From Lineus longissimus (lineage: Eukaryota; Nemertea; Pilidiophora; Heteronemertea; Lineidae), in assembly GCF_910592395.1 (NCBI RefSeq), contig NC_088315.1, forward strand, positions 12,156,501 through 12,220,500: 64,000 nucleotides of DNA. The letters run 5' to 3'. The translations under genes and the position numbers were made by a program. The notes below the pieces were generated by a model. The model had not been told where the DNA came from. It saw only the letters and a list, made by a program, of their open reading frames with translations, and searched no databases. This document shows positions 45,430-58,109 of this stretch, in pieces. The stretch's first letter is position 1, and the number at the start of each line of letters is the position of its first letter.

Positions 45430-47420
45430 TTAAGCGACGTGGACAGCCCCGAAATTAAGCAAACCAAGATTGACAGATATATGAGTATGCTCAGTGTTAA
45501 TATGCACAGTGTTGCTGTGGAAGCACGTTGTGTTTTTACAAGTAAGCCCAAAAAGATGTATTGGTGTCCACAACTGCAAAAAATTAAAACCAGAAAAAGA
45601 CTATGTTGGAATATATGGGTCCAAAACGACCGTCCGAGGAACGGGGTTATCTTTGATTGTTATAAGCCTGTAAAGAAGCAATTTAGACGTGTATCTCGGA
45701 AGTGTATTTAGAGATCAGTTGATAAAAATTTCAAATCCCTCTCTTCCATGTTTAGTCTTGGTCGATCGCGACTCTTTTGGAACCGAATAAAACAAAGTCG
45801 TCAACCTAGTTCTATGACTCACTCCGTGCTGCATGCCAGTGATTTCTCAATTTTTTTCAGTGGCATAATGCCAGAAGATTATACTAAGCTGACCGATTTT
45901 CAACAGATGGCAAAGGAGCATATCATGCGGGTGCGATCCCATTGTAATAAATGTAGTCCATGTTTATTTCACCGCAGAGTATTAACGAATCATTATCTAA
46001 ATTACGAAGAGGCTGCGTTGCTGGTATGGATGGTATTACAACTGAACATCTGTTTTATTGTCGCACTGTAGTTTCTATGTGAACATTTGTCCTCTGCCTT
46101 TTCAGCATTTTTTTCCTTTGGTATTGTACCTTACTGCTTTGCTATAGGGACTATTGTTCCAATACTAAAGAAAGCTACTCTTAATCCCAATCTACCTGAA
46201 AGCTACAAACCGATAACCCTGACATCAACATTTGCTAAGCTTGCAGATTGAGCTGTTTTTAAAACCTGATGACAAAAAATAAGGCTTTTCAATAGTCAGT
46301 ACGATTCAGAGAAGGCAGGGGAACAGCGTTTTATACCGCTATGCTGAACGACATCTCTATATTCTGTAAATCACAGCATACCCCGCTGTATATATGCAGC
46401 ATGGATGCCGAAAAATGTTTTGATAAAATTTGGCACCCAGGCTTATTACAAGCTACATATGTACATGTAATTGGTAAATCCCTACCAAGGGTGTTTTTAT
46501 TTAGGTGGTACAGTCAGCTTAAAGGATCGGTTAAATGGAAAGGAGGACATGCCCCTGTGTTTGCTGTAACTTGTTGCACACGCCAGGGCAGTGCTCTTTC
46601 ACCGGTGTTATTTAACATATTTATTGATGACCTTCTACTTGACTTGGAAAAAAGCGGTAACGGCGGCATCAAAACATGCGGATACCTGTTTAATCTCTTT
46701 AGCCTATGCGATGATATTACACTGTTTAGTATCCCCGTTACGGTTCTCCAAGAATTAACTGATATCTGTGATAAATATTCGAAAACTTGGAGTTTTAATT
46801 TTGGTATTAAGAAAACTAAATGTATGGCAGTTGGTACTAGTCCCGAAATGGACATTGTCTGGTGACGTAATAAAAAGTGTTGATTTCCTTGATATTTTGG
46901 GTGTCGCCTTTAACAAATATTTTACTGGTGCTAGACATGTTGAAAGCAGGGTCAGTGCGTGCTGTAATACCTTTTATAGTCTCGCACAATGCGACATTGA
47001 ATACCCAAGTGGCCTGGTGGCTGAGGCTAAAGTAGAACTTTTAAAATGTGTGTGTATACCGACACTTTTTTATGGCTGCGGCTCAAATAATTTTAGTAAA
47101 GGCTGTATAAGAAAGTTACACAGTTCTCAGGGTGGTATTGTGAAAAAAACGTTTGGTCTCAGCAAGATTTGCACCACTCATCAATTTTAAGTGAAGTAGG
47201 CATAGATGAAGCAGCCAAACAGTAGTTTCTCGCATAGCTAGCCGTCTGACCCAGGCCCGATTTGAAAATGTTTCTAAGTCCAGCGATTTTTTACTCTAAC
47301 AATAGCGATGATGTCCATTTCACACCAACACTAGACATTGATGACCCGAACTATTAAGCGACCTGCGGGTTACAGAATACTCAGTTATGACAGTCCTGGA
47401 GGTTACTAATGTTTCAACAT
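45430..47420 (+). pseudogene. Non-LTR retrotransposon (LINE) polymerase relic
   Basis: From about 45440 there are weak coding remnants. At 46145-46250 comes GTIVPILKKATLNP and YKPITLTSTFAKLAD (reverse-transcriptase start), closed by a stop. An ORF at 46341-46865 then has SMDAEKCFDKIWHPGLL (motif A Asp), RQGSALSPVLFNIFIDDLLL and, at the active site, LCDDITLF where YADD is usual. The C-terminal part continues at 46768-47190 in another frame. The 3' end (to about 47420) matches 9880-10080. Broken by stops and frameshifts. Confidence 0.85.
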
Positions 47421-47427
47421 GTTACAT

Positions 47428-48455
47428 TGTACATTCCTACCAGAAAGTAAATATCCACCGTTTTTTTTAAATATTACATAGATAAAGTAAGATATTTTAA
47501 TGCGGTTTTCAGCAGAGTATGGTATATTTAGTTTGTCATATATCTGTTGTATTTGGATGCACCTAATTCCATCCCTTCATTATGTAACAGGCATTTTTAA
47601 AAAGGCCAACAAATCATTTTTTTTTTATTTCATGTGCCTTTTCAAAAATTCACATAAGCCCATAACAGTGAGTGCTTTATGACCATCATTTTTTGACACT
47701 TGTAATTCCATAAAATGTGTTCAATAGTGACAAATGCACATTTTTCCTCATGATTATTTTGTTATGATTTTAATCTCTTCCATTACCTTTGATAAAGACC
47801 CCCAACCTCGAGTTGGCCAAGGGCCATGCAACGTGACTACAGTAAAATTAACTCGCATTAGATTTTCTACTATTCAATGGGTTCCTAAGTAAACTCTTCC
47901 TACTTTTGTGTGGCCATCAAAAATTTAAATACGATTGAATCTAATCATCGGCATGTTAGGTTTGTTTGGGAATCAGTTAAACCAGACAGCCCTGAATAAC
48001 TCTCTGCTAAGTATTGTAATTGAACCATCAATTGTGTTGAATGGCCACATTCATAAGGACCCTGATTGACTACATTGCTCACCATGAGGGAAATTCTCAA
48101 TGGTCACCAGCTGTCTGAAATAAAAAATCACCAACAGCGAGCTAAAATTAATCTTCAAAATGAAGAATTTGGCAAGCATTTTCAAATGAAAGCAAAAAAC
48201 CTTTGTTGCATCATAGTTCACCGATACATTGTGAAAAAGAACGAAAATAAAAGAAGATAAAAAAGACAGTTTTCGGACATTTTAAAAATTGCCCGTTACA
48301 TAATGAAGATACAGGATTGGCTGGCCTGAAATATAACAGATGCATGACCAACTTAATATACCATTCTCTCCTAAAAATCGCATGCAATTATCTTATTCTA
48401 TCTCTATGATATTTAAAAAAACCTATGGTCATTAACTTTCTGGTAGGACTGTACA
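47428..48455. mobile_element. Non-autonomous TIR element (1028 bp) inside a composite repeat
   Basis: Inverted ends TGTACATTCCTACCAGAAAG (47428) and, from 48455 on the other strand, TGTACAGTCCTACCAGAAAG: 20 of 21 match. It separates two blocks that are contiguous at 10083-10100. AT-rich interior without a recognisable protein. The target duplication is unclear. Confidence 0.7.
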
Positions 48456-49020
48456 TGTGTTGTCAAAGCTTCAGAACATTCGGCTTGTGGACTATCCATG
48501 TTCGCCTAAAATCCTGCAGCACTCAAAACGCAAAATCAAAGCTGCTCTTAGAAATATTGGTAGTGCGTTGCAACCGTTGAATGCTCACGATGGATGAAAT
48601 GTTGCTGCGTAAATGAAGGGAAGGCAGATACATTATTTCAATGCCAACTTGCCATTCATTTCACCGGGATATGGATACATTTTAACTGATGAGGCAAAGA
48701 ACAATTTTGTTTATTCTTGATAATCTAGCTCTTCATCTTAAAACTGTAAATCATCTTCCTTGTCACTCTGTTCAATTTCAGCTAATTGTTCAAGTTCTAA
48801 TCGTTGACCTTCATTGTCGTCAATAATTGAGCAGACGGCTATCTCCAGCTCCAAAAGTGCGCACAGCATCAGCACTGATCCTCCCCCAAGCTGATCATTT
48901 TCACGACCTCTCGAAGTTCGATTTGGGGACTTTTCCAATCATCCTCCGATTTTCCAGGCTTTCCAGATGGCACGTAGTTGGCATTTAAAAGCTTTCATGG
49001 TGCCAATATCTAGAGGTGTT
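48456..49020 (-). pseudogene. Pogo-type transposase C-terminal tail, copy 2
   Basis: Same segment as 10086-10640. The minus strand reads TPLDIGTMKAFKCQLRAIW with the third catalytic Asp, then in a shifted frame an acidic end (EIAVCSIIDDNEGQRLELEQ). It stops at the same junction with C-rich DNA. Confidence 0.7.
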
Positions 49021-49152
49021 CTATGACAATTCTCCCCCCGGACACCCCCCCCCCCCCCCCAAGTCAATTTCCGCCCGACAACTACCCCCAGAAAATTGCC
49101 GCCCCCAGTAAAATAACCCCCTGTACAACTGCCCCCCCCCCCACCCGTCAAG
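49021..49152. repeat. C-rich block, counterpart of 10641-10735
   Basis: Runs of 6-17 C with linkers CAGAAAATTGCC and CAGTAAAATAACC shared with the 10.65-kb block. Confidence 0.7.
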
Positions 49153-51180
49153 TGAAAATTCTCCTTTTGAGCAGAACTCTTTCTTTACAAAGGCCTTTTC
49201 TCCTCCGTTTGCATTCCTTAGACTTCCTCTCTCCAGCCAAGTCCTATGCAAACCCAGCTAAAGATAAGCTTTCGACGCCTCATAGTGAACTCCATTTTCC
49301 AATATTGTCTATGGCTATGACTACAAGGGATCTTGAAACAATGTGACAATCGGGGGGGAAGATCATCAGGTTAGTGACGATGAGAATTTGCATTCTTTGA
49401 CGAAGAGTCGGAATTATAAAACCATAAACCAAGTGCAATGTCTTTGTTGTTTCTTTGAAAATGGGTGTGCATTTTGGGTGACATAATAGACAAGGGCAAG
49501 CATGAAGCGAAGCGGCTACTTGATGGGTGTATTCGACTCCCCGTTCTCGAACCCAGAACGGTGTTCTCGAACTAGTCGAACACGCGAGAGCGCGGTCTTT
49601 ACAATAGCACAGTGTCCGTCGTCGTCTGTATCCTGTTTCAAAAACAGTGGCACGTTTCTTAACCGCTAAAGCTATGAACTTGAAACTTTGTACACTGGAC
49701 CCCCCAAGTCAGGTGACCTCTGACAATGAATTTCGGTCCGATCTGATTCTTGACTTGGCCACCAAGGGGGCCAGAAGCGGAAACCTAACAAGAGACCCAA
49801 GGGCCTGGCGCTCAGCTGAGTTAATATCATTAATATCTTCCCGGTGTTTAGTTCATTATGCATGAAAATGGCATGCTCCATGGTATTTGATATCCTTTTG
49901 CGTTCACTACGGTACCAATGTTTTTGGTTGACATAATTATGCCACTGTTCATTCCTCAATCCTGACCATAATTCGGGTCAAATCATCGTATGAAAATATT
50001 TACCGAAACATGAAGTTTATGCCATGAATGAGGATACTCATTGTCATAGCCTCGTTTACAAGTACGAAGTATTTTCCCGCGAATATTCAAAACTGCTTGG
50101 CTCCTTGCCAGTTAAATAACATGTGACTATACACAAAATAGAAAACTTTGATGGAAATTGTAAATCATTTTTTTATCTATCAGGGGAAACAAGCTGATGA
50201 CTAGTATTGGGCAATTCGCCTAACAGCAAATTGCAGACCATATCCCTGGTGAAAGTATTTTGTCATGTTGAGAAATTAGGTTTGCACCAGGATATAACCA
50301 GATAAATCAGAGGCAAATAACCCTGAATAACCAGCTGAATTAGGTTGTGACAGTAGGTGCATCATAAATACTAGAATTAGCGATGGTTCTGGGACTGCAA
50401 CAACTCAGCATATGGATGGTCAGAATCCAGCAGACAACAAGCAAATGTAATCTGAATCTCAACATCTTTCGTATCTTTTGATGAGTTTTCTGGTCGAGTG
50501 AGGGAAACCAGTTGGCCATCTGATATGGCTGGTGGGGATGAAAGCTCCCAATGTTGGGACGACCAATAATACATTGCGTCTCCACAGTATTTATATTATA
50601 ATACCTCCCTCCATGCACACATGGTTCTGCTGCCAATTTTTTCTTCAAATGATCTAGGTGTCAATCATGCACTTGTGGGTACTGGCACCACGTAGGTAAC
50701 TTCTGATCTGATCTTAAGTGGCAGGTTTTTGGTGCTTTGTCCTGGTGCTCATTTTTAAGATGACAAAACACTATCACCAGGGATATGGTCTGCAATTGCT
50801 GTTAGGAAAGTCACAACCTGGGGACAAAAAATAAATGTGATTTAGACTTCGCATTCCTTTGAAGTGTAGGTTGCAACATCCCAGGCCATTGATGCATGCT
50901 TGGTCACAACATAGGGGCAACCGGGAATCATGGCAAGGATTTTTACAACCATTCTTTTGAGGTGTAGATTGTGATGTGAGGGAAGTGTCTTGATCTCTAC
51001 ATAAAATTCCTTCGACATGGTGCAACAAACCAGTCCAGTAGATATATACATGGTCATAGCATACGGCATCGAGACAACCAGTATGCAAGGTTACGGCCAG
51101 GCCCAAGGGGTATGACCGATCAGCACTAAGAGTAAAAACGTAAAATGCAATAATATCTTTTTAAACTAACTGCCACAGTA
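49153..51180. other. Mostly non-coding stretch
   Basis: At 49640-49790 there is a stretch of the type seen in dispersed invertebrate repeats (CTAAAGCTATGAACTTGAAA, then GACCTCTGACAATGAATTTC). The minus-strand ORFs at 50.34-51.1 kb have no recognisable family. Confidence 0.35.
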
Positions 51181-51182
51181 GG

Positions 51183-51194
51183 TTTATTTATTCA
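51183..51194 (-). promoter_or_regulatory. Polyadenylation signal (AATAAATAAA) for the 51.3-kb exon
   Basis: On the minus strand, GACTGAATAAATAAACC lies about 85 bp beyond the stop of the candidate exon at 51277. Confidence 0.5.
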
Positions 51195-51276
51195 GTCTTT
51201 TTGAAGTAAAAGTATTACAGTGAAAAGAACGAAATACGGCTGGAATATTATACTGGTTTGTCTTCGGACGGCAAAT

Positions 51277-51421
51277 TCAGCACTGCACCGATGTCAAGGT
51301 TAAGACGGTTATACGACTTTGCCTCATCAGCTCCTCGTGGTCAAGGCTTCTATATCCGTGACTGATGCGGTCGCAGAACAGAGAACAGATGCTGATCATC
51401 CCCGTCACTGCGTCAGGCTGT
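51277..51421 (-). CDS. Candidate 3'-terminal exon, unrecognised host gene
   Basis: After a good acceptor (CTCTGTTTTACAG) the frame reads PDAVTGMISICSLFCDRISH, then GYRSLDHEELMRQSR, and stops at 51277, with a polyadenylation signal about 85 bp further. Base composition is more GC-rich than the flanks. A possible preceding exon at 52044-52105 (donor GTGAGT) joins in phase 0. I do not recognise the family. Call rests on splice-site and polyA context. Confidence 0.42.
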
Positions 51422-52043
51422 AAAACAGAGCGAGGAAATATTTTAACTTCACCAGAAGTTTTATCATTCATTATTCAGACCAACAGACACTGACTACCTG
51501 CTAATAGTCTATGAATTTCATTGTCATAATTCAGAACAAACACTTATCACCTTTGCTGACAATATTTTCAGAAGGTGTGTACATTCGTGTGTCCATTTAC
51601 ACTGCACGTGTATACGTGCTTTACTGTACATTTCTACAGGAGTGAGCAGGATGTACAGAAAAACGATCTCCAAAACTGTTGCTTTCAGCACTCGCGACAC
51701 ATTAAGCGAGGTTTTAGCAATTATTTTCAGTGAAGGTATATCTCATGTGTAGAGTCTCGGTGATTTTGAGACATTCTTAGGTGTTTAAGGCGCACAGTTT
51801 GATGAAACTTGCCCGAATTCGTAATTTTTTTGATGAATGTATATCCGCCATTGCGGGGATCTGGAAACTTTCGGATGACAAGTTTGCCTCAAAAGATGGA
51901 CGTGCTCCCTATAATCACCCAAACTAACAGCGAATATATATTCTTAAGATCCTTTTCTTGACCTCTGATGAGTTAATTTTGTCTGATGCAGTGTTTCAAC
52001 ACAAATTTGAGGGCGATTGCAATCACGAAAAAATCACACTCAC

Positions 52044-52105
52044 CCAGTCTAGAATGCGTAGACGAAATGTCTGTTGGCTCTTCCATGTAGCGGGTATCCT
52101 CCCAC
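52044..52105 (-). CDS. Possible internal exon upstream of 51277-51421
   Basis: A 62-nt open segment ends at a consensus donor (G/GTGAGT at 52043). One frame (TWKSQQTFRLRILDW) joins the next exon in phase, but another frame (DLNRWEDTRYMEEPTDISS) also looks protein-like, and the acceptor is weak. Confidence 0.25.
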
Positions 52106-52387
52106 CTGTTCAGGTCGGGACAGATCAACGTTGAGCAACTTGCCTAATCGGTAAAAACGCGGGAGGCAGTGCTATTACCGGAACGGTTCAGAACCGGCGA
52201 TTTTCATCAAAAATCACCCGAAAACTAAAAAAGTAAGCAACGGCTGCAAAAATAAAGTACACGTTGTTCGTTAGCAGGTTATGAAACGTAACCTAACCAA
52301 ATTTCAGGTCGTTCCGTGCGGCAGTTTCGGAGATACGTGTCGAAAACCACATCCCTCGGGTCCTGGCGATCGGCTCAGTAAAAACAA

Positions 52388-52421
52388 TAGACCATATCCA
52401 CGGAGTTGTGGATATGGTCTA
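52388..52421. other. Small perfect hairpin
   Basis: TAGACCATATCCAC pairs perfectly with 52408-52421 around a 6-base loop. Confidence 0.6.
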
Positions 52422-54468
52422 ATGATCAAATAAATCATTCATGAGAAATCGTTTTGTTGCTGAAGCTTGCATGACGAAGTTAATGCTAAACCTTTTCTTG
52501 TGCTCTACTGCGCCACCGTAGTTTTCTATTTAGACCAGCGATGACGTCATTTCTGGTGATTCCCTACGTTGTCCAATGAGCGCTTTTTAAAATGTTCCAT
52601 TTGGTATTGTACAGTATGCAATGTATTTTTTCAGCGCTGCCAGTTGCCGAACAGAATGCCGTAGCTCCCTCAATTTCCAATCAATTTTTATGGGAGTGAC
52701 ATTATTGTATTGCTTAGAATGTCTACTTTTTACTCATGAAAGAATCGTAGAACTAAAACATAATAGGCGAACAGAATCATGCCGATTCACTGCACATACT
52801 GTGGGAATTCTCCACTTCAAAATACATCGGCGATGTCATCGCGAACAGAGCATGCACTTCCGATATCGTTTTCACAGAAATGTGGCCAAATTTTCAAGAA
52901 CTAATTTCTGAATTTAGTCCCTAAAGACCTTATGACTACCACTGAAACGAACTAGTGATAATATCGCCTACCAGACTACTTTTTAAGCAGAAAATTGGGT
53001 ACTTGAGTGTCATTGACATTGAGCTCCAAGATTATTGCACATGGCGTAAACAACATGCCGCCATTTTGTCTCCGCTTCGGTATTTCGTACGCCGCTTATA
53101 ATGCACCTTCTCAATTAAAACCAACATAATAAGGCCTTACATCGTTGATTGAATAGGAACACCACACAAAACACAATAAAGTGGGGGTACAATCGATTAC
53201 GAAGCTGAAGTGAACAGTGATTTATTCCTGGAGCTACTGCTTTTGTTGTGCAGCTGCCATGTTTTGAGAACTGGCAAATAGGAGACTTCATTGATGGCTG
53301 ACGTCATCGGGCGGGAATTTGAATCGGCAGAAATAATTAAAAGGCAGGTAGCGCCCTCTCCTGTTAAAATTTTGAACTTTTTCTCAATAAAATAGATTTT
53401 CAAGAATTTTATCTTAATATTAGAGCATATTTCGACTACTTCTGCTGCTCCTAGGCCGATATAGGCCAGTTTCCTTCGTGCACTCTCGCGCGCAGGAAGT
53501 AGGTCGAATGGCGACAAATTTTGTTTCGAAAGTAGAGTTTGACCAGAAGTATCCAGAAATGCAAAATTGAAGTCTCTAGGTCTTACGGTTACAAAATGTG
53601 CACCATGGGTTTAACGGACGGATGGATGGACAGACGGACGCCACTGAACAACTTATTTGACAAGCTCGGCTGACTTAGTCAGCTGAGCTAAAAAGTGTGA
53701 TATCTCTCTTATGAGTGACTCGTTTTCGATAAAATGTTTATGGTAGGTTCTCCTAGCATGGATACATCACATACTAGACGTTAAATATAGGAAAGCTCAG
53801 TGATGGGACATGGGATCATGTCAATAGCCGATTATTATTTTTGGAAAAGGAGAATAAAGGAAACTATAAATCCTTTTCACTTGTTTCGGTGTCATTTAGA
53901 GATGACAACAAGTGGGGGCAAATTGCCCGAGTTCCAGGTTTCAAAGTATTGTTTCCAGCCCGCCCACTTCCAGCTCCAATATTAGCAATCAGTACACATG
54001 GAGTACTTCTCATATCTCGCACATGCTACACCAGAGAGGTAACTACAATTATTCATCACTTCCGCATGGTGCTTGGACATGACTGATCGTCTTCTTCTTA
54101 GGCTTTCACTCTGCACTTGGAGGTGACTTTCCCCAGGGAGTATTCCAAGGCAGGATGAGTGTTAATGTGTGCCACTGCCAATTGGGTTTATTGGCCGAGA
54201 ACAACCAAACACCACAGGCCTTATTACAGGTGGTGTGAATACATAAGCGAGAGGTTGAGTTCACGCAAGCTGCCCATGGATCTCTCGGTTCGGCCTTTAA
54301 ACCGATCTGACATCGACACCATACACAAGGAACCTGGGTTTTAACTCGAAATTTTAGTGCCGGTGTAATGTTTTTGAGTGTTTCTGTTTTTGAGTGTTTC
54401 CCCTCATTGTTTGGGAACGCTCAAAAATAGATTGACAAGTTTTTCTGTGTATCCCCCCTATTGAAAAG
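52422..54468. other. Non-coding stretch with a dispersed-repeat tail
   Basis: At 53590-53695, a GGACGGATGGATGGACAGAC tandem run is followed by GGCTGACTTAGTCAGCTGAG, a combination common in dispersed repeats of marine invertebrates. No gene seen. Confidence 0.4.
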
Positions 54469-54479
54469 TCATGGTCTCT

Positions 54480-54634
54480 CTAGCTGCCTATTGTTTGGAA
54501 ACACTGACACATGGGAAACAACCACAGATGTTACACCGGTTATCCAGAAATACCATCCTGGGTATTTCCATGGATCGAACCCTTTTGCGTGGTAGTCAGC
54601 AGTGTTAAACACTAGGCCATGAGGCCCTCTTAGA
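54480..54634 (-). repeat. tRNA-derived SINE
   Basis: On the minus strand an A-box-like ATGGCCTAGTGTT (near 54608-54622) and B-box GGGTTCGATCC (54572-54582) occur in the right order and spacing, followed by a body with an ATACCATCCTGGGTAT inverted repeat. The head resembles 39193-39295 in its GGCCTAG core. Confidence 0.55.
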
Positions 54635-55039
54635 TCGTATTCAAATTGCAAGATGCATTACATATGTTTCATTATTTCCTCCACTCGTATTGTTGACGGC
54701 TTTTGTTAAATCGAATCGTGGTTATTGATTTGAATGCATACAAAATCAAAACGATTTTTTTAATACTTCGACTTTCGATATCTGATACGTTACACTATGT
54801 GCATTTGATACACCTATACGTGTATACAGGACGTAAATGTCATAACTTCTTGTTTAAAAACGTTCCTTTTGGGAACTATGCAAACGTCCGTTTTAGCTAG
54901 CTTACAAAAAATAAGCCTTCATCTGGACAAACTTCTGCAGACCAACCCCACCCCACACGCACGCACCCGCACACCCAGACCAACACATGCCGAAGGCCTG
55001 GGCTATACACATCATTTGAGCATTGACTAGTTTGACTCA

Positions 55040-55700
55040 ATAAAGAATTAGGACGTCTCGTCTAAGAATGCTAATATGAGAGAGATAGGAACTGGTTTGT
55101 CATTAAAGGGACAGTAGACCTGCGTAATGAAATGCTGTCAACAATTAACATAGTATAAAACCGTCTTCAAACGCACTCACGGAGCGGCATTCGGTGAACT
55201 TCATACAGAACTTATTTTAAGTGATATTATGCCCGTCTTCAAACGCACACGTATTCAGTAGCGCATTTGTGAACGCCATGCAGAACTGATTTAAGTGAAC
55301 TTATCCCTGCATTCTGGTTGTGACTTTAGTCATCGAAATGCTATACATATACAATGTACTTGCAACTGAACACAATGTTGTTTTGTTCTGTGTTGCACTG
55401 AAATGAGCTTCTCCCAGGCCTGTCATGTTATATCTCTGTCCTAACACCGACCGCGGGATACATGATGAACTAATGCTGGGATACTATGAATCGTTTTGAT
55501 TAGAGTCTAATGCGAACTCGCCGAATCCGGTGTGGCGGTAGAAAACGTCCCCGGCCCTATTCTATTGTTATGGTATGTGGCTCTATAGAGGCCATGGTTG
55601 GCATTATAGCTCAGAGATCAAAGCGCATACGGGAATCCCGGACATTCTATCTTCGGACGCAAGGAAACTGCATGTTCATCAGTGGGCAATAAGGTTGCTT
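55040..55700. repeat. Dispersed repeat Q, copy 1
   Basis: Matches 58110-58960 in order: GAACTGGTTTGTCATTAAAG, TGCATTCTGGTTGTGACTTT, ATGAGCTTCTC, TTAGAGTCTAATGC. Contains an internal near-duplicate (GTCTTCAAACGCAC, twice). Provides the uninserted version of the site used by the MITE at 58304. Confidence 0.65.
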
Positions 55701-55787
55701 GTCAATGAAATAATAGGGCAACTATCAGTGGCTCATCAAAACCGATCTACTATAAACAATAATCATAAAGGCCTATGCCCCCTCTGC

Positions 55788-55981
55788 CCGGTGTAAAACA
55801 AATGCAAGTCCCCCCGGAATCTAAGTCCGGTCATTTCTGTTAAACTGAATAGAGTCGCCGAGTTCCTTTGTTGCAGATTATGTAGCTAACCCTAACCAAA
55901 CCATTAACCACATTCGATGACAATACACAGCTATTGTATGGGGTCCTACATTCCTAGGGCGTCCATTCCTTGTACACCTGG
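55788..55981. mobile_element. MITE, inverted copy of 8694-8871
   Basis: Inverted ends CCGGTGTAAAA and TTTTACACC-like, with the same internal blocks as the 8.7-kb copy in reverse orientation. Confidence 0.6.
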
Positions 55982-56099
55982 CTTAAACGTGACATAGGTA
56001 GGCCATGGCTTAATATGCACAAGCGGGCGACTCTGACTAATGTCCGTCTTATTGGCGGAAAAAACTAATCCATATTGAACTCTTGGTGTGATAGAGCCA

Positions 56100-56260
56100 T
56101 GGTGTAATTGGGAAGTCTGTAATTAGAATACAAGTCTGAGAGGGATTGAAACTGGTTTGTCATCAAAGGTACACTTGGCTAATGAAATGTTGTCAACAAG
56201 TAATTACTCTAAATCCTTGAAAGAGAGACTAGACAAAGAAAAGAGGGTAGGCCCGCCTTA
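56100..56260. repeat. Partial copy of repeat Q
   Basis: Carries AACTGGTTTGTCAT, TAATGAAATG and CTTGAAAGAGAGA blocks that match or mirror parts of copies at 55.1 and 58.1 kb. Confidence 0.4.
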
Positions 56261-56479
56261 TCCATGATTATTCAGAGCCCTATATGACACCAATATGACC
56301 AGCAATGCCAGATGTCCTTTCTGGGAGGCGATTTCCATGAATGGTTTGGTCTGTCAATTTGGATGATCAATAATGTAGATTTCACAATGCCCGATCATGG
56401 TGCCATTGCTATGGGTCATCTTGAAACCTGGTCTTAACAGTAGTATTATGCAATACATTCCTAGGCCCGTACAGTTTTA

Positions 56480-57844
56480 CTACTGGATGAATGTGAAGCT
56501 CAGCGTCCACACTGGACGTTTTGGAATATCCGGTACCGCTAAGATGCAGGCTCAGGTAGCTGGGGCATTAGCGAAAAGGTGTAGGAGCTACCACGTGAAT
56601 GAGAAGTTAAGAAAATTGGCCTTGAGCGTCTAGAGGAAGCTGCTGAGGATGGCTATGGAAAAGTTAGGAAAATTCCTTGTCGAGGGAAGAATCAAGGACG
56701 TTGGACTGATGTGGAAAATGATGTTCATGAATGGTTTCTTGGAATGAGAAATCGACGTTTGCCAGTCTCTGTTCAGAAATTACAGGATAAAGCACTACAA
56801 TTGTTCAGAGCATGGTGGGCAACCTTGGATGAAGGGAGATAAAATGAAGAAATGGAAGCTAGACCGATTCTTCACGAATTTAGGGCATCAAATGGATGGG
56901 TGTGGGAATTCATGAAACGCAAGAACATTATAGTTTACGGCAATCTAAAAAAACACCACCACAATACCAGCTGATGCAGCTGAGCGAGTTACAATGTTTC
57001 GCGATAGGGTACTGAGAACGATTGGAGATTTCAACATTCCTTTCAATTTCGTCTTCAATATGGACCAGACATTTTTCCTTTTCGACTGTCATCCTTCATA
57101 TACCTGTCAAACAAAGGGATCCAAGTCTGTTGACATTCGCACTTCGCGAGCCAACAAGAAAATTGGCCGTTACGGTGTCACTGTGCGTCTCCGCAACTGG
57201 AACAAAGCTGCTCATGTAACACTCCCCAAGAGGGGTCTTCTGCGTCAGCTGGACGCCTTGAATGAGCATAACATTCTAGAAAATGTTCGAGTTACATCCT
57301 CCCAAACAGGATAGTTTCGACAGGATACGATCGGCAGTTGGGTGAATGGAGTACTTGCTCCACATTTGGAGGCAGAGAATTGCGATCAGTACTTTCTTAT
57401 TGTCGATGTGTACCGAGTTCACGCGGAGAAGCCTTCGGCTATGCCATAATGGAGCTTGGTGGCATGCTGAACTTCGTTCCAGCGGGCTGCACATCTATTG
57501 CACAGCCGCTAGATGTCGCAGTGATGCGGTCGTTCAAGGAAGCAGCTGGGCAACAGTGGAAAAGAGGGAAATCAGAAAACACTGACAACGATGGAAACTG
57601 TGACCCCATCTCCTTGCTTGAGGTAATTGGCATCATCAGTCGCGCTTGGGAGGCCGTCCCTAACCAGATTGTCATAAATGGTTTCGAGGCAGTTTTCCAC
57701 CCGCAGCCTGTTGATGTCGGCCCTTTGGACATTCAAGATCATGCTCTAGGTGATGAGGGTGTTGAGCCCGGCATTGAGTTTATTGAAATGGACAATGAGC
57801 TTGTTTTTCTGGTTTTCCTGAATGTCAATAGTGCTATTTTGTAG
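56480..57844 (+). pseudogene. Pogo/Tigger-type transposase relic E
   Basis: Near 56575 RCRSYHVNEKLR matches the start of the HTH exon of element D, then the frame shifts. The CENP-B-type HTH (WTDVENDVHEWFLGMRNRR) is at 56710-56770, and a stop follows WATLDEGR at about 56840. The DDE core starts at 56994 with NMDQTFFLFD (first Asp) and RTSRANKKIG. After a stop at 57312 and a frame change come LIVDVYRVH (second Asp, 57400), CTSIAQPLDVAVMRSFK (third Asp, about 57490) and an acidic end at 57843. All three Asp survive but the frame is broken at least three times. It is more diverged than copies C and D. Confidence 0.82.
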
Positions 57845-58109
57845 GGACATCCTGTAAACTTTCTTCAATCAATCCGATTAAACTTATGAGAATAGAAAGC
57901 ATCCTGTCAGTTTTATTCAAGCCGAAGTTCGAACAATAGCATGGAATGTGTCCATTTCAAAAGAAAGCCCCGAGTATAGGCCTTTTATCAGCCAATTGCC
58001 AAAGCTTTTGAAAAAAAGTAGGCCTGCCTGAAGTTACTAGGCGTATCTGCAGGTCACATTAATCGTGAGCTCGCTGTTTTGGGGCGGAGCTCCCAGGTCT
58101 CTCTTTCAA

